Of a stretch of DNA of 64,000 nt, positions 10,486-21,700 are shown in pieces. The notes below the pieces were generated by a model. It was given only the letters and a program-made list of their open reading frames with translations. It did no database searches and had not been told where the DNA came from. The DNA is from Artemisia argyi (taxonomy: Eukaryota > Streptophyta > Magnoliopsida > Asterales > Asteraceae), in contig CM060695.1 of NCBI GenBank assembly GCA_030686995.1, positions 101,832,871 through 101,896,870 on the forward strand, in the 5' to 3' direction. Numbering within the stretch: the stretch's first letter is position 1; the number at the start of each line of letters is the position of its first letter. A program made the translations under genes and the position numbers.

Positions 10486-10702
10486 TGACGGCGTCAAGAG
10501 CAATTTTGTGACGCCGTCACCTCGCCGCCAAAATACTCCTCGGACTGCCTTGATCCAGATTTGACGCCGTCAAGTGTTACGTGCTTCCAGGCCGTCATGT
10601 ATTTTCCTCTTGACGCCCTACCTTGTGACGCCGTCAAATATGTACTGGACCGTCATGGAAATTACTCTTGATGCCGTCAAGATTTTCTTCTTGACGCTGT
10701 CA
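10486..10702 (-). promoter_or_regulatory. Array of TGACG(C/G)CGTCA dyads, F1 3' LTR
   Basis: About nine full or partial copies of the self-complementary motif TGACGCCGTCA or TGACGGCGTCA lie at 10486, 10511, 10562, 10592 (half), 10611 (half), 10628, 10650 (half), 10669 and 10692. They sit 15-240 bp upstream of the TATA box in the sense of F1. TGACG is the core of as-1-type bZIP (TGA factor) sites in plants, so an enhancer role is a reasonable inference. Confidence 0.65.
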
Positions 10703-10908
10703 CCTACTGTTCCCAGCAAGGAAAATTAAGACTTTGGCGTTTTCTTCACTTTTATGCTCCGAAAATGTCCGAATTGCTTCCTTTTCCAGATTTCTCTCCC
10801 AAAGTACCTAAAATCACAAAAGGAACGATTTAGGGCAATATTTGATCAATTAAATTCGAATTCGGGCTTAAATGAACCCCTAAAAACGGTTCATTTTTCG
10901 CCTCATCA

Positions 10909-13400
10909 TATACCCTTACACTTGAGATTTACTTGTCCTCAAGCAAATGCGCTTTTATTCTACTCAAAATACAAGTTAGGGGTCATTTAACACTAATATA
11001 AAAGTAATTACAACAAATAATCGTTCCATTAAAGACCAATAGACAAGCACGGAGGTCATACACAGGAACCTCACAAATAGTGTTTAGATACTCACATCTC
11101 TCGGGTGTAATAAAGTATAAATTACAATATGGAAACGGAAGATATCTCTCACTACCTGTCATAGCAAAATAGATTACCATAGGCTTGGGAAAGTATCAAA
11201 CCTCCACCACATGGCGTAAACACCTAAGATAAACTATCAAAGAGGTCTTTTAAAGGGTTGTAACGTTAGGCGTAGGGATATGAAATACACGGTTTTGTTG
11301 GATAAAGGAAGTTTTACTGGTGGTGAGTTAACAATCTTGGTTAATTACATGTACAATGTGGCGTTGCTAAGCCAAGACTAGACTCGACTTAAGCTAATAA
11401 ATAAAAAATGACAAAAACATAAAATAAACATAGAATGAAAAGGGATGGTAGTCCGTATGTTTTTTCTCTTTTCTTTTTCTATATTTTTTCTTTTTCTTGA
11501 TTTTTTTCGATTTTTTTATTTATTTTTATTTATTTTTTATTTTTTTTATTTTTATTTTGCATACACTCTTACCCTACCATCCAAAATAATATATCATAGG
11601 GAATGAACATTCCCCTTACACTTGAATTTTACATACTTTACAATCAACTATTCTAATGACTCGAATTAAGATAATCAAAACACTTTGAGTACTTTTAAGA
11701 TTAACGTACATATGGGGGTAATAAGTGATGTTCTTCCCCATTACTCCATAAAACAAGTACTTTACCCATGAGTCTCAATCGTCCCAAAACAACATGTACA
11801 AGGATATGACTCGACTTAGCAACCATGTAATCAATTAGAAAGTTAACTTAAGGTTTAACAAATAACAATAATGCACTAAAAATGAGCGCATACACGGAAG
11901 GCTAAGGTGATTTGGTTGTACATTTAAGTGGGGTGTAACAAATTCTTCCTTTAAGTAAAATGCTTAAAGTTAGAAACGAAAGGATAGGCTCGGAGGGGTG
12001 TACTAGGGGTTTCGTGTACTAAAAATGAGTACAACGCTAAGGGTGTGGGAAAAATTAGTTGACTTAACTAGCCAAGTAATATGACTTAAATGGTCAAGTA
12101 ATTATGATACGGGTTTAACACAAGGGTGATCCTAATGCCTCTTATCATGTAGTAAATCCTACTACACGAATGTAGTCTCACTAGCGGTCTCGGGATGCAT
12201 CACTAACGCAAGTTCTAGAATCTAAATGCTACCGGTACACTCATAAGCACTAATAGTAAATGTTTTTCCTATCAAATCTAAAGGCGAACCTCACATATTT
12301 GGGTGGAAAATTTTTCTGAAAGTACGGTTTTGTGCTAGTCATAAAATCTCCTATCCATGAGACGCTTGCTATGGCTAAAGTTTCACTCCTAAATGTTGTA
12401 AAAAATTTTAAATTTGGCGCTAAAATTACACTAACAAGTATTTCTCATAGTTTTATTACATATCTACCATTAAACAAAACAAACTCAAGCGAAAGTGCAT
12501 ATGTAAGGTATCATCATTTTACCCTCCCCTTACACTTAAGACGAACATTGTCCCCAATGTTCAAGTAAAGAATGTAAAAATGAAAAAGTAAAAAGAATGA
12601 AATCAAATACTCCCCTGATTCGCTCGGTATGGATAAGAAGGTGGCCAGGTTAAATCTTCCTCCAAGAAAACGAACAATCAAAGCTTCCCTTCCAGAATAT
12701 AAATCATTTTCTTGTCATACATAACCTGTAAATCCTGAGAAAATAGACAAGACAACCTCGCGTAAAATCGTCGGCATCCTATATAAGTTACTAAATCCTA
12801 GAAAACAAGATAAGATATAATGCTTGTGGAATGAAGTTTGCAGATTTCATGGAGATTATAAAACTTAATAATTCACAAAAACCATAAGACTCCGTTAGAA
12901 AAACAAAACCGGTAAAATTTCCAGATTTTTACACGTGACGCCGTCAAGAAGAAATTCCTGACGCCATCAGAAGTGATCTGCAGAAATCCTTATGTTAAGT
13001 TTCCGGAAAATTTCTGGAAAAACTTGGTCCTACTTCCTGGAAAATCCTGCAAAATGTCATTATGACTCAATACAAGCATTTGACTCTAACAAATACGAAT
13101 ATACATGTTCATTTAATATTGTGGAGAATCATGATCGGTTTGTTTCAAAAAAACATATTTGGGGTTTCCCCTTACACTTATCTTTTGCAAAAATACTTTT
13201 AGGTGGAGTTAAGACTAGGCCAAAACAACAAAGTAAAGTATTTCCACTATTTAATTGAGAAACATGATCTACCAACAATAAAAATAAAGCATGCATACGG
13301 AAGCAAATATCTAACAAACTAAAATAAAATCACACAAAACATGGGTTGCCTCCCAAGAAGCGCTTTTCTTTATTTACGAGTCTTGTAGCTAGACACAAGG
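10909..13400 (-). other. F1 3' non-coding region with four PPT-like motifs
   Basis: No coding frame is supported here. On the minus strand the polypurine-tract-like motif AAGTGTAAGGG(G) occurs next to the 3' LTR (10913-10924) and again near 11612-11625, 12531-12543 and 13168-13180. A T/A-rich low-complexity tract lies at 11460-11565. TGACGCC(G/A)TCA dyads recur near 12935-12970. Confidence 0.65.
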
Positions 13401-13410
13401 TCATGGGTTA

Positions 13411-15648
13411 CTACGTGACCTCATCGTTGGTTCCACTCTCTAGGTCGTCTTCTAAACCAGTTTTGTATTCCGGACCTAGTTGCAAGCATTCTTTGTAGAA
13501 ACCAAGCATCCTATTCTTTGCATACTCTACTCCTCTACGTCTATCCTCCTCATTCCTATAATAAGCCGCTTGCTTGTGTTCCTTTTCTATATTGGAGAGA
13601 AGGCGGTATTGCTCAATCTTGTAGGGCATTTGGTAGGCAACCTCATCATTCTCTTCCTTGAATCTAACTATCCCTAGAGTCGGATCGTAACTTATCCTAG
13701 TGGCCTCAACAAATGGTTTTCCAAATATTATTTGGCTTAGGCAAGCATTTATCACCGGACGAGTGTCTTCTACTATCATAAAATCGATCTCATAAGTGAG
13801 ATTTCCTATAATCACATGTAATCCCTTCACTCTTCCTGCAAAATTACTTATCAGATTCTTATTGGGCATCATCCTAAAATTAAGTTGTTTCTTCATCATC
13901 CAATTGTAATAAGTCCTAGTCATGATGTTCACAGGGGATCTAGGGTTGATGTAAGCTTTCCATATATGCATGTGCCCAATATTGCATGGTATGTTAATGT
14001 TAGAGGGGTCTCCCATTTTGATAAGGGGTGTGCCAAGGATATATGGTCTCTCAGGACTATCGAATAAATCCTTATGGTATTCCCGTTCTTTCTTGGTGGG
14101 CATCTTATCAAAGTACTTCTCTTTAGGCTCTAATTCCTCTAATTCCTCTCCCCTATTAACCTCAACTTCCCTACTCTCATCCTTAGTCTCGGCTTCTACT
14201 CTAACTTCATCCTTATCACTCTCTTCTATCTCCTTATCTATTGGCTTAATGGTGACAACATTGACAAAGTAGACATGTTTGGATGATGAGGGGTCCTTAA
14301 TTTGGATTCCATTATTGGTGTCCCTAGTGTCCTTCCTAGGTGTAGTTAACGCTTGGTTGTTGAGGGCTTTCAACAAGTTGTCAATCTTGTTGGTCATCTC
14401 CGTTTGTTGTTGGTTGAATTCGGTTTCAAACCTAGCTATGCGAGCTTTTTGAGATGCCATGTACTTTGACATCAATCCTTCAAGATTGTTGGTACTACCA
14501 TAATTGTTAGAAGGATTGCTGTTGAAAGTACGGTTGGAGGGTGGACCGTTCGGTTGGTAACGATTAGGCGGATTGGATGAATTGGGTTGATTTTGTTTCC
14601 ACCTAAGGTTTGTGTGATTTTTCCAAGAGCGGTTGTATGAATCACCATAAGGGTTTGGCTCGGGCTTGAAAGTGTACCACTTATCTCCCGCTTCGTCGGT
14701 ACGCGTGGATGCGTAGTCCGCAAAAGCTGTTCCGGGGAGTTCCACACAATCACGAGTGTCGTGGGGACCACTACATAATTCGCATGAAGAAGTGATTTTA
14801 TTCACTTGGCTTGAAGACTTAGGAGCTTCGTAAGATTTCATGAGAAGCTTGACTTGGTCCTCAAGTTCCATGATCCTACGGTCGGGAGTGCTAGAATTGT
14901 TCGAAGGCAAAGATATTGCCTTGACCGTTTTGTTCAAATCACGGGGATCATTCCAACTTTCGTTGTCATAGAGAGCAAGATCTTCTATGAGTTCCCATGA
15001 TTGTTCCGCACTTAGATCACATAGCTTACCACCGGCCGATTGGTCAATGGCTCGCCTCGTGGAGAGATCGATATGGTCATAAAAGATTTGGACTTAGAGC
15101 CAAAGATCTATGCCATGATGAGGGACTTTTTGGAGTAAGTCCTTGAAACGAGTCCATGCTTCATAAAGAGATTCATTTTGACGTTGTTGGAACATCAAGA
15201 TATCATTTCTAAGCTTAGTAGTTCTCCCTGGTGGGAAAAATTGAGCAAGGAAAGGAGTGGTGAGATCATCCCATGTGGTGATGGATCCCGCGGGTAAACG
15301 CTCAAGCCATTGACTAGCTTGATCTCGTAGAGAGAATTGGAATAGGCGTAATCGGGTTGTCTCTCTAGTTGCAACGCCTAGGTCTATGGAGTCTACAATT
15401 TTTAGGAAGTCCTTAAGATGTTTGTTTGGATCTTCGGAACGAAGTCCATGGAATGCACATCCGCTTTGCACCAACCGGATGGTGTCGGATCGCAAGGGAG
15501 TCACATTGGCTCCGGTGAGCTCAATGGTGTTTCGGTAGCCTTGGTGGCTAGGTCGGGAATACTCTCCTAAGGTTCGGGGCCTAAGGGGTTCTAGTGGTGG
15601 GTTTTGTTGTGGTGGGATGACGGGTTCAAAGATGTTCCCATCGTCCAT
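13411..15648 (-). pseudogene. F1 gag-protease-like polyprotein, one in-frame stop
   Basis: The start is ATG at 15646-15648 (MDDGNIFEPVIPPQQNPP). The N-terminal 184 codons hold the Retrotrans_gag region (HLKDFLKIVDSIDLGV, RLRLFQFSLRDQASQWLERL, FFPPGRTTKLRNDI, ESLYEAWTRFKDLLQ). A TAA at 15094-15096 interrupts the frame and the same frame resumes as VQIFYDHIDLSTRRAIDQ through the ATG at 14937. A further 508 codons end at 13411. They contain CELCSGPHDTRDC (knuckle-like), an Asn/Pro linker and a retropepsin-like fold with DFMIVEDTRPVINACLSQI and FGKPFVEATRISYDPTLG. Where retropepsins have Asp-Ser/Thr-Gly this copy reads AYINPRSPVN, so the protease is predicted inactive. This is the only gene of F1. 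Confidence 0.88.
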
Positions 15649-15796
15649 GATGTCGGATGGTGAAGAGTTACGAAAAAAAACACAAAGAAATAAGATAGAC
15701 TAAAGAAAACCTAAAAATTAAAAATAAAATCTTACTAGAAAGGAATCTAGCAAGTAGACCTAATAAAAAGAGATTCTAACCTAGACAATAACTATT

Positions 15797-15816
15797 CCCC
15801 GGCAACGGCGCCAAAA
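15797..15816 (-). promoter_or_regulatory. F1 primer-binding site (tRNA-Asp type)
   Basis: On the minus strand TGGCGCCGTTGCCGGGGA lies a few bases inside the 5' LTR, matching the tRNA-Asp PBS typical of Tat/Athila-lineage elements. Confidence 0.85.
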
Positions 15817-15819
15817 ACT

Positions 15820-17232
15820 TGATACGTGGGAATCGCACCAGGCTTTACCTCTCAAGGGATCTTGAGAAGCTTACAACCCCCACCAGACAGTGTACCTGAT
15901 CGTTGTAGTATAGTATAGTGACAAGTACCGGGGGATTGATCGTTCAGCTAGGAATAGTGTCGCTAGGATTAGAAAACCTAAATACAAGTTCTAAAGGTGA
16001 GGGATGATTATTTTTGTATTTTTATATTTTTTAGAAAGCAAGTAAAAATCTCGGGTTTGAAGGATTTGGGCGGAATTAGTTGCTAGTCAACTAACCCAAT
16101 ACTAAAGATGCAATCAAAATAAAATACTAAAAATGAAAATAAACTAATTTATACTAAGGTTGTGAGCAATAAGTGGAGAAAATTGTGTTTACTTAGATTT
16201 CACTACTCCCTAGATATCTTTTACATGTTAATTACTTGTTATAGTTGCGTGGATGACGGATTGTATTCCTTAATACCATTCATGGGGTGGCGCACTTAAT
16301 TCCCCAATCCTATGAGTGCCTACTTCACTCCTATGTCGAGCCGGCTAAGAAGCTCCTAACATGGGATCATTAGAATTTACTAATGCATTAAATACAATCA
16401 ATAAAACCTAGTGCACGTCAGTTCATGTTTCCTAATACGTTCAAGCATGTTACCATTTGGAGATCTGCCAGTTTTCTTAAGCCTAACATCGAATTCATTC
16501 ATCCAATACAACCATAAACAAGTAATCAACACATAATTAACATCTAGGTTTCATTAGATCCAAGCAAACACAAGATAGATCTAGCCTAGCATGATAGAAT
16601 TAAGACAAGAACAAGATATAGACAACCAACACATAGACATATTGATTGAATTAAAAGAATACTTATCTCAATTACACATGAAAGGGATCAAGGGCTGAGA
16701 ACCCTTGAAAAACCTGTAAAATTCGTCTTAAGTTTGGACCTAGGGTTTCTTCAAAACTCCTCTCTTTTTTAATGTGAAAATTAGAAAACTATATATAGGA
16801 AATAAGGTCTGACGGCGTCAAGAACAATTTTGTGACGCCATCACCTTGCCGCCAAAATACTCCTCGGACTGCCTTGATCCAGATCTGACGCCGTCAAGTG
16901 TTACGTGCTTCCAGGCCGTCATGCATTTTCCTCTTGACGCCCTACCTTGTGACGCCGTCAAATATGTACTGGACTGTCATGGAAATTACTCTTGACGCCG
17001 TCAAGATTTTCTTCTTGGCGCCGTCACCTACTGTTCCCAGCAAGAAAAATTAAGACTTTGGCGTTTTCTTCACTTTTATGCTCCAAAAACGTCCGAATTG
17101 CTTCCTTTTCCAGATTTCTCTCCCAAAGTACCTAAAATCACAAAAGGAACGATTTAGGGCAATATTTGATCAATTAAATTCGAATTCGGGCTTAAATGAC
17201 CCCCTAAAAATGGTTCATTTTGCGCCTCATCA
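15820..17232 (-). repeat. F1 5' LTR
   Basis: Right-hand LTR, 1,413 bp, same termini as the left copy and high identity. The TGACGCCGTCA array is present at 16810-17026 and the TATA-like site at 16789-16796. It is followed by the right TSD (17233-17237). Confidence 0.92.
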
Positions 17233-17730
17233 ATTTATTAGGAAGTTTCTTAGGGCTCTACATCCCAAATGGAGAGCAAAGGTCACCGCCATTGAAGAGT
17301 CAAAGAACTTAGCAACATTGTCACTTGATGAACTCATAAGAAACTTGAAAGTTCATGAAATGATAATCAAGAAAGACTCCGACATAGTCAAAGGCAAAAG
17401 TGATAGAGTTAGATCTCTAGCATTGAAAGCTAAAAAAGAGTCTAGTGATGCGGAAAGCTCTAATTCCAATAGTGAAGATGAAGAGTATGCATTAGCGGTT
17501 AGAGACTTTTAAAAGTTCTTTAGAAGAAAGGGTAGATTCGTTAGACAACCTCGTGACGAGAAGAAGTCATTCTCAAAGAACCGAGACGATAAGAAAGAAA
17601 AGAATGATAGAAAATGCTTTAGATGTGGAGACCCAAATCACCTCATTAGAGATTGTCCTAAGCCACCAAGAAACACCTAAAAAAGAGCCTTAGTATGAGG
17701 GTCTTGGAGTGATAGTGATGATGGCGTATA
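17233..17730 (+). pseudogene. C1 copia gag, 3' part with CCHC zinc knuckle
   Basis: Right of F1 the C1 Gag resumes with [40 protein letters not shown] and [13 protein letters not shown], then a stop at 17510. The same frame goes on with KFFRRKGRFVRQPRDEKKSF and a CCHC knuckle CFRCGDPNHLIRDC (17615-17656; CX2CX4HX4C), the RNA-binding nucleocapsid motif. It ends around GSWSDSDDG at 17730, where homology to copia stops. Removing F1 and one TSD copy rejoins the frame, yet about 20 residues normally present between the two parts in this family are absent. No C1 protease, integrase or RT follows. Confidence 0.88.
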
Positions 17731-18176
17731 GTCTATATATGGGCCACGAGCCCAAATGATAAACATTACTAAGGCCCAAAACCACCATGCGTGGGCTATT
17801 ATAACTTGGGCCGCATCACTAATGGGACCAGACTCACGTAAGCCCAAACCCAAATGAACTATACACGGTATAGATAGGGATCATCTATTTATGGAATAAA
17901 TATCCTTACCCGGATAAGCACCATGGGTGCGAAACGTAAGGAGCACGAACCCTACAAGGATTCTGCGCCTATATAAGGAATGACATAACTCTCATTCAAG
18001 GTACGATTCACAAACCCTAACTCTTTACGAGAACCCAAAATCGATTACTTACTCTCACGCCGGAGTCTAATCGTGGGAGACAATCCCACGATAAGTCTAA
18101 CGGTGTTGTTTATTTTCTTAGTGCGAAGGTTACAAGTACTAAGAAGCGAATTGGTACGAGAGCAAGAGCCCATAAT
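17731..18176. other. Unclassified LTR-like segment
   Basis: This 450-bp segment separates the end of C1 gag from the truncated G1 LTR. It has repeated GGGCC/GGCCCA words, a TATA box (TATATAA, 17970-17976) preceded by CTGCGCC, and a leader-like AACCCTAACTC stretch, all typical of an LTR promoter. I could not find matching TG/CA ends with a TSD, so solo-LTR status is only a suggestion. Confidence 0.4.
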
Positions 18177-18731
18177 CAAAATACCGGGTAATTTAATAAT
18201 ATAATTTACATATTATTAAAATGAATATAAAAATATATTAGGATCATAGTCGAGAGTGTCGGACATGTTAGTCACATTGTTGGTTGCTTGTTAACGTTTA
18301 TTTAAAATAAAAATACGTAAAAAGTCAATTATACCAAAAATTGTAATCGGAATATCCTACGAGTGGAATAGTATGCAAATGCTATTGTAATGATATGTAA
18401 GCCATTTCTAGTCCATATGAAGTGTCCCTGCTGATGATGCTTGAATTCGCAGCTTAACCTGACTGGTTACGCGAATTTAATTACCCGTAAACTAAATTTA
18501 CGATGAAATGAATAAAGTACATGAATAGTGTTTTCTCTTCGGGAATGAATAGTGTCATGTGAATAGTGAATTTTCTGAACGCTTCTCTAAATCTCAAATT
18601 GACACAAAAAATGATGAATAGTAAAATGATGAATAGTGATCGGTGAATAGTAACTGATGAATAGTAACTTCCTGAGATGAATAATGAAATTTCGACATCT
18701 GAACAAGGACCTGAAATTACGAATTGTGACA
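18177..18731 (-). repeat. G1 3' LTR, truncated
   Basis: This is closely similar to 34748-35251, the end of the other G1 LTR, beginning abruptly at CAAAATACCGGG and ending GAATTGTGACA. Only about 555 bp of an expected ~3 kb remain; the rest was lost at the 18177 breakpoint. It contains about eight (T)GAATAGT words (18514-18690). Confidence 0.85.
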
Positions 18732-18748
18732 GTCTTCACCTCTAAAAG

Positions 18749-18767
18749 GAACTTCGTTCCGAAGTTC
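18749..18767 (-). other. G1 pre-LTR hairpin (8-bp stem, GAA loop)
   Basis: On the minus strand GAACTTCG-GAA-CGAAGTTC forms a perfect 8-bp stem 17 nt before the 3' LTR. It has the same position and loop type as in G0, G2 and G3 but a different stem sequence. Confidence 0.8.
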
Positions 18768-18769
18768 AG

Positions 18770-21700
18770 TTTTGGTTAGTCTATGAAGTATATTCGGTAA
18801 AAAGACGTGGATACTTGAGTTGTATTTGGTCTTCCCGTTCCTAAGTAAATTCGGGACCTCTTCGAGATTTCCCGCGAACTTTCACGACAGGAATTCGACT
18901 TTGCTTCAACCGTTCGACCTCACGGTCCATGATTTCTACTGGTTCTCCTACCAGGTTTGGGTTTGTCATTGGGTTGGATTCCTTTCAATGGAATCATGAG
19001 TCACTAATCTGAAAGTCATTCCTCGGGATTTGAAGTTGTGAAACATGTTTGTGTAATCCTGCCACTTTCTAACAAGGCTCAAGTCTGAGGGTTACTGGCC
19101 TACTCTGTCTGAAATATTAATGGTCCAGTGTACATCGAATTTAACTTCCTGGATTTTTCTGAATGGTATCATGCCTTTCCTAGGCAGAACTTTTAACGTA
19201 ACCCTACAACCAACTTGAAATTCTAAGGGTTTACAACTTATCGACTTGTAACTGATTCTTGATTAGCAGGAAATTCCTGGTTATTTCTTGAGGGCTTACA
19301 GGAATAGTGAGTTTGGCTTTTTCCGCGTTCGGTCCATCAATAGATGATCAGCGCTTCTTGAGGTTTAAAATGTGATATGGGTAATATATGTTGCTAAACT
19401 CTGCCAGAACTCAAATTTGTATGTCAGCTGGTCGATTCTAAAATGAATCTTAAATGGTCCAATATACTAGAGGTTCAATCTCTCGTGCTACTAAAATTGT
19501 ATCATGCCTCTCCAAGGCAAAGCTTTCAACTTAGTTCGTTCTCCCACTTGAATCTAGATGGTTTGCTGTTCAAGGATACCCAATCCGCATGATGTGCGTC
19601 ATGCACCAACCTAACTTCTACCAGTTTCTCGTTGCTTGTAACTGGTTCTTGACTTGTGAAATTTTCCTTTGTTGTTCCATAGTTTAGTTCTAGACCAGTG
19701 AATTTAACTTTCCGATTTCGGTCTATAAATGGGTAATTGGTACTTCGACCATAGAGTGCCTCAAATGGTGTAGTCTCTACTCTCGTGCGATAATTATCGT
19801 TGCAAACAAATCTGATTTATGATAAATGGTTAGTCCAACCATTTCTAGAGTCAATCGCTCACTCTCTGATCATATCTTTCCTATGTTCAAATTGTCCTCT
19901 CGATCTGACCATTGGTCTGAGGATGATAGGCGGTGTTTACATCTATATGGGGTTCCGAAGGAAATCTTAAAATGTTTACTAGAAGTCTGAGGTGATTCGA
20001 TAACCTTTATCAGGAATAATTGAAATGGTTACAATGAATCTAGTGACTAATTCTACAACGTTATACTTTTCGAAAAGGGCGTTATACGAAGAAGATAAAA
20101 TATGGGTAACACTTTGATTCCTTGTGTTTTGGTCAAATGGGTGCTAAGACATGTGTCTTTCTTTGCCTATTGTGCTTGGTCTCCATTACTGACTTTTGTA
20201 ATCGATCTATGGTGTCCCTCCTAATTTTCTTCATCACATATTCTAATATTCCTTATTGTCAAATCACAAAGCCCTAAATGCATAAGCGATGTAGTATGGT
20301 GATTTGTTTTCAAAATTTATCTCGCGATTTTGAGTTTTTGGTCGAAATCTTTTTCTGAATAAACGAATTTAGGAAATGGAACAAATGGTTTACTAAATAA
20401 TATCTTTCTTGATGATTCAGAATTCAATAGTTACGAAATGTAACGCGATTTTTTTTTCTTTTTTTTTTTTTTTTTTTTTTTTTAACATGTTGTGAGTTGG
20501 ACTGTTTACCAAAATTTGATGTTTAAATATTTCTCATTGTACAATGGTTCTGCTAAATATTGGCTAAAAAGGATCGTATTTGTTCAAAATAGGCAATTTA
20601 AAATTATTTTCTACGAGATATGTGATTTTTATAAATACAATTTTGAAATCAACTTTATTTAAAAGTAAAATTACTAACAAGGATAAAATAGTAGGATAGG
20701 AAATGTTCGCATAAATGCATAGCTGTCTAACATTCGGTTCCTGATATTGGAAGATGCCTATTGGCGATTAACTGGCAAAACTACAAGCCTAGGTATTCAA
20801 CCAACTTAAGTCTTGAAATGGTTTATCGTTTGAAATTGTCATCATGTTGGCAAAATGAGAGTGTCCATTGATACTATGTCGATGAATGTCTATTTTATTT
20901 CCACATGGAGCTGTGGATATATACTTGGGCCTGATGCCTCTCTGGATGTATAGGTGAGGTTATCTAGAATTTCTTGAGGACACAACGCTTTAGGGGAATC
21001 TATATCGATATCCATAATTCGAATCAATCATTCTTTGAGAAAACTCACTGTAGGGAAGTTTGCGTGTGGATGAGGCCATGTTTAATTGAAATGCTTTACA
21101 GTATCGGTTAAGAGGCTTGATTTATTTCTATAGTGTTGCTTAGTGTACCTTCACAGTGTGTTCGATCCTGAAACTTAATCTAGGTAGTACCTTTGAATGA
21201 TAGAATTGGACAACTAGGTCAGAGATGGTGGTTCGGATGGTCTCGTGGTATCTTAGAATTGTTGTTGAGTTATAAATTGTCTTACTGTATGCTTCTAGTC
21301 TAGGTTAGTCTGTAATCCTTTTATTGCTTTTCTTGTATCGAGGAATCCTCCTTTTAATTGATATGGAAAGTCTCTCCTAAATAAGTCAATGGAAAAATCC
21401 GACTTAATGTCTGAGTGAGTGACAGGTGGGGTAAGTATCCAAGGAGGGTTTGTCAAAAAGAGATGTTTATGTAAAAGTTTATTTGTTTACAACGCTTTTG
21501 AATGAAGATTGTTATTAACAATCTCTAAAAAGTAATTATTTTCTTCATAGCATAATCCTTCCTGAATTATACATAGGTGATCAGGCTATGTATAATTGAG
21601 GACTAATGATGCAATGCTTGAGTTAGTCAAAATAGCATTATTTTTTTTTCTCAAAAGTTTTAGATGGTGTTCAACATTTTGTTTTGAAAAATGGTATTCT

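Larger units (their letters stand above)
9496..10908 (-). repeat. F1 3' LTR
   Basis: Left-hand LTR on the map, but the 3' LTR for this minus-strand element. The terminal bases read TGATACG...CTCATCA on the plus strand. TATA-like AACTATATATAGG at 10464-10475. A cluster of TGACGCCGTCA-type dyads (10486-10702) lies upstream of it in transcription direction. Confidence 0.9.
9496..17232 (-). mobile_element. F1: complete Tat/Athila-type gag-only LTR retrotransposon (7,737 bp)
   Basis: F1 has two LTRs of identical length (1,413 bp: 9496-10908 and 15820-17232) that differ at about 4 positions in the first 180 bp compared. It has a tRNA-Asp-type PBS and a gag-protease reading frame on the minus strand, and is flanked by the TSD ATTTA. 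There is no reverse transcriptase, RNase H or integrase: the ~2.5 kb between the gag stop (13411) and the 3' LTR (10908) is non-coding. This matches the terminal-repeat-with-GAG (TR-GAG) type of non-autonomous element, which must use enzymes of a relative. It is inserted in the C1 gag, in the opposite orientation. Confidence 0.92.
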
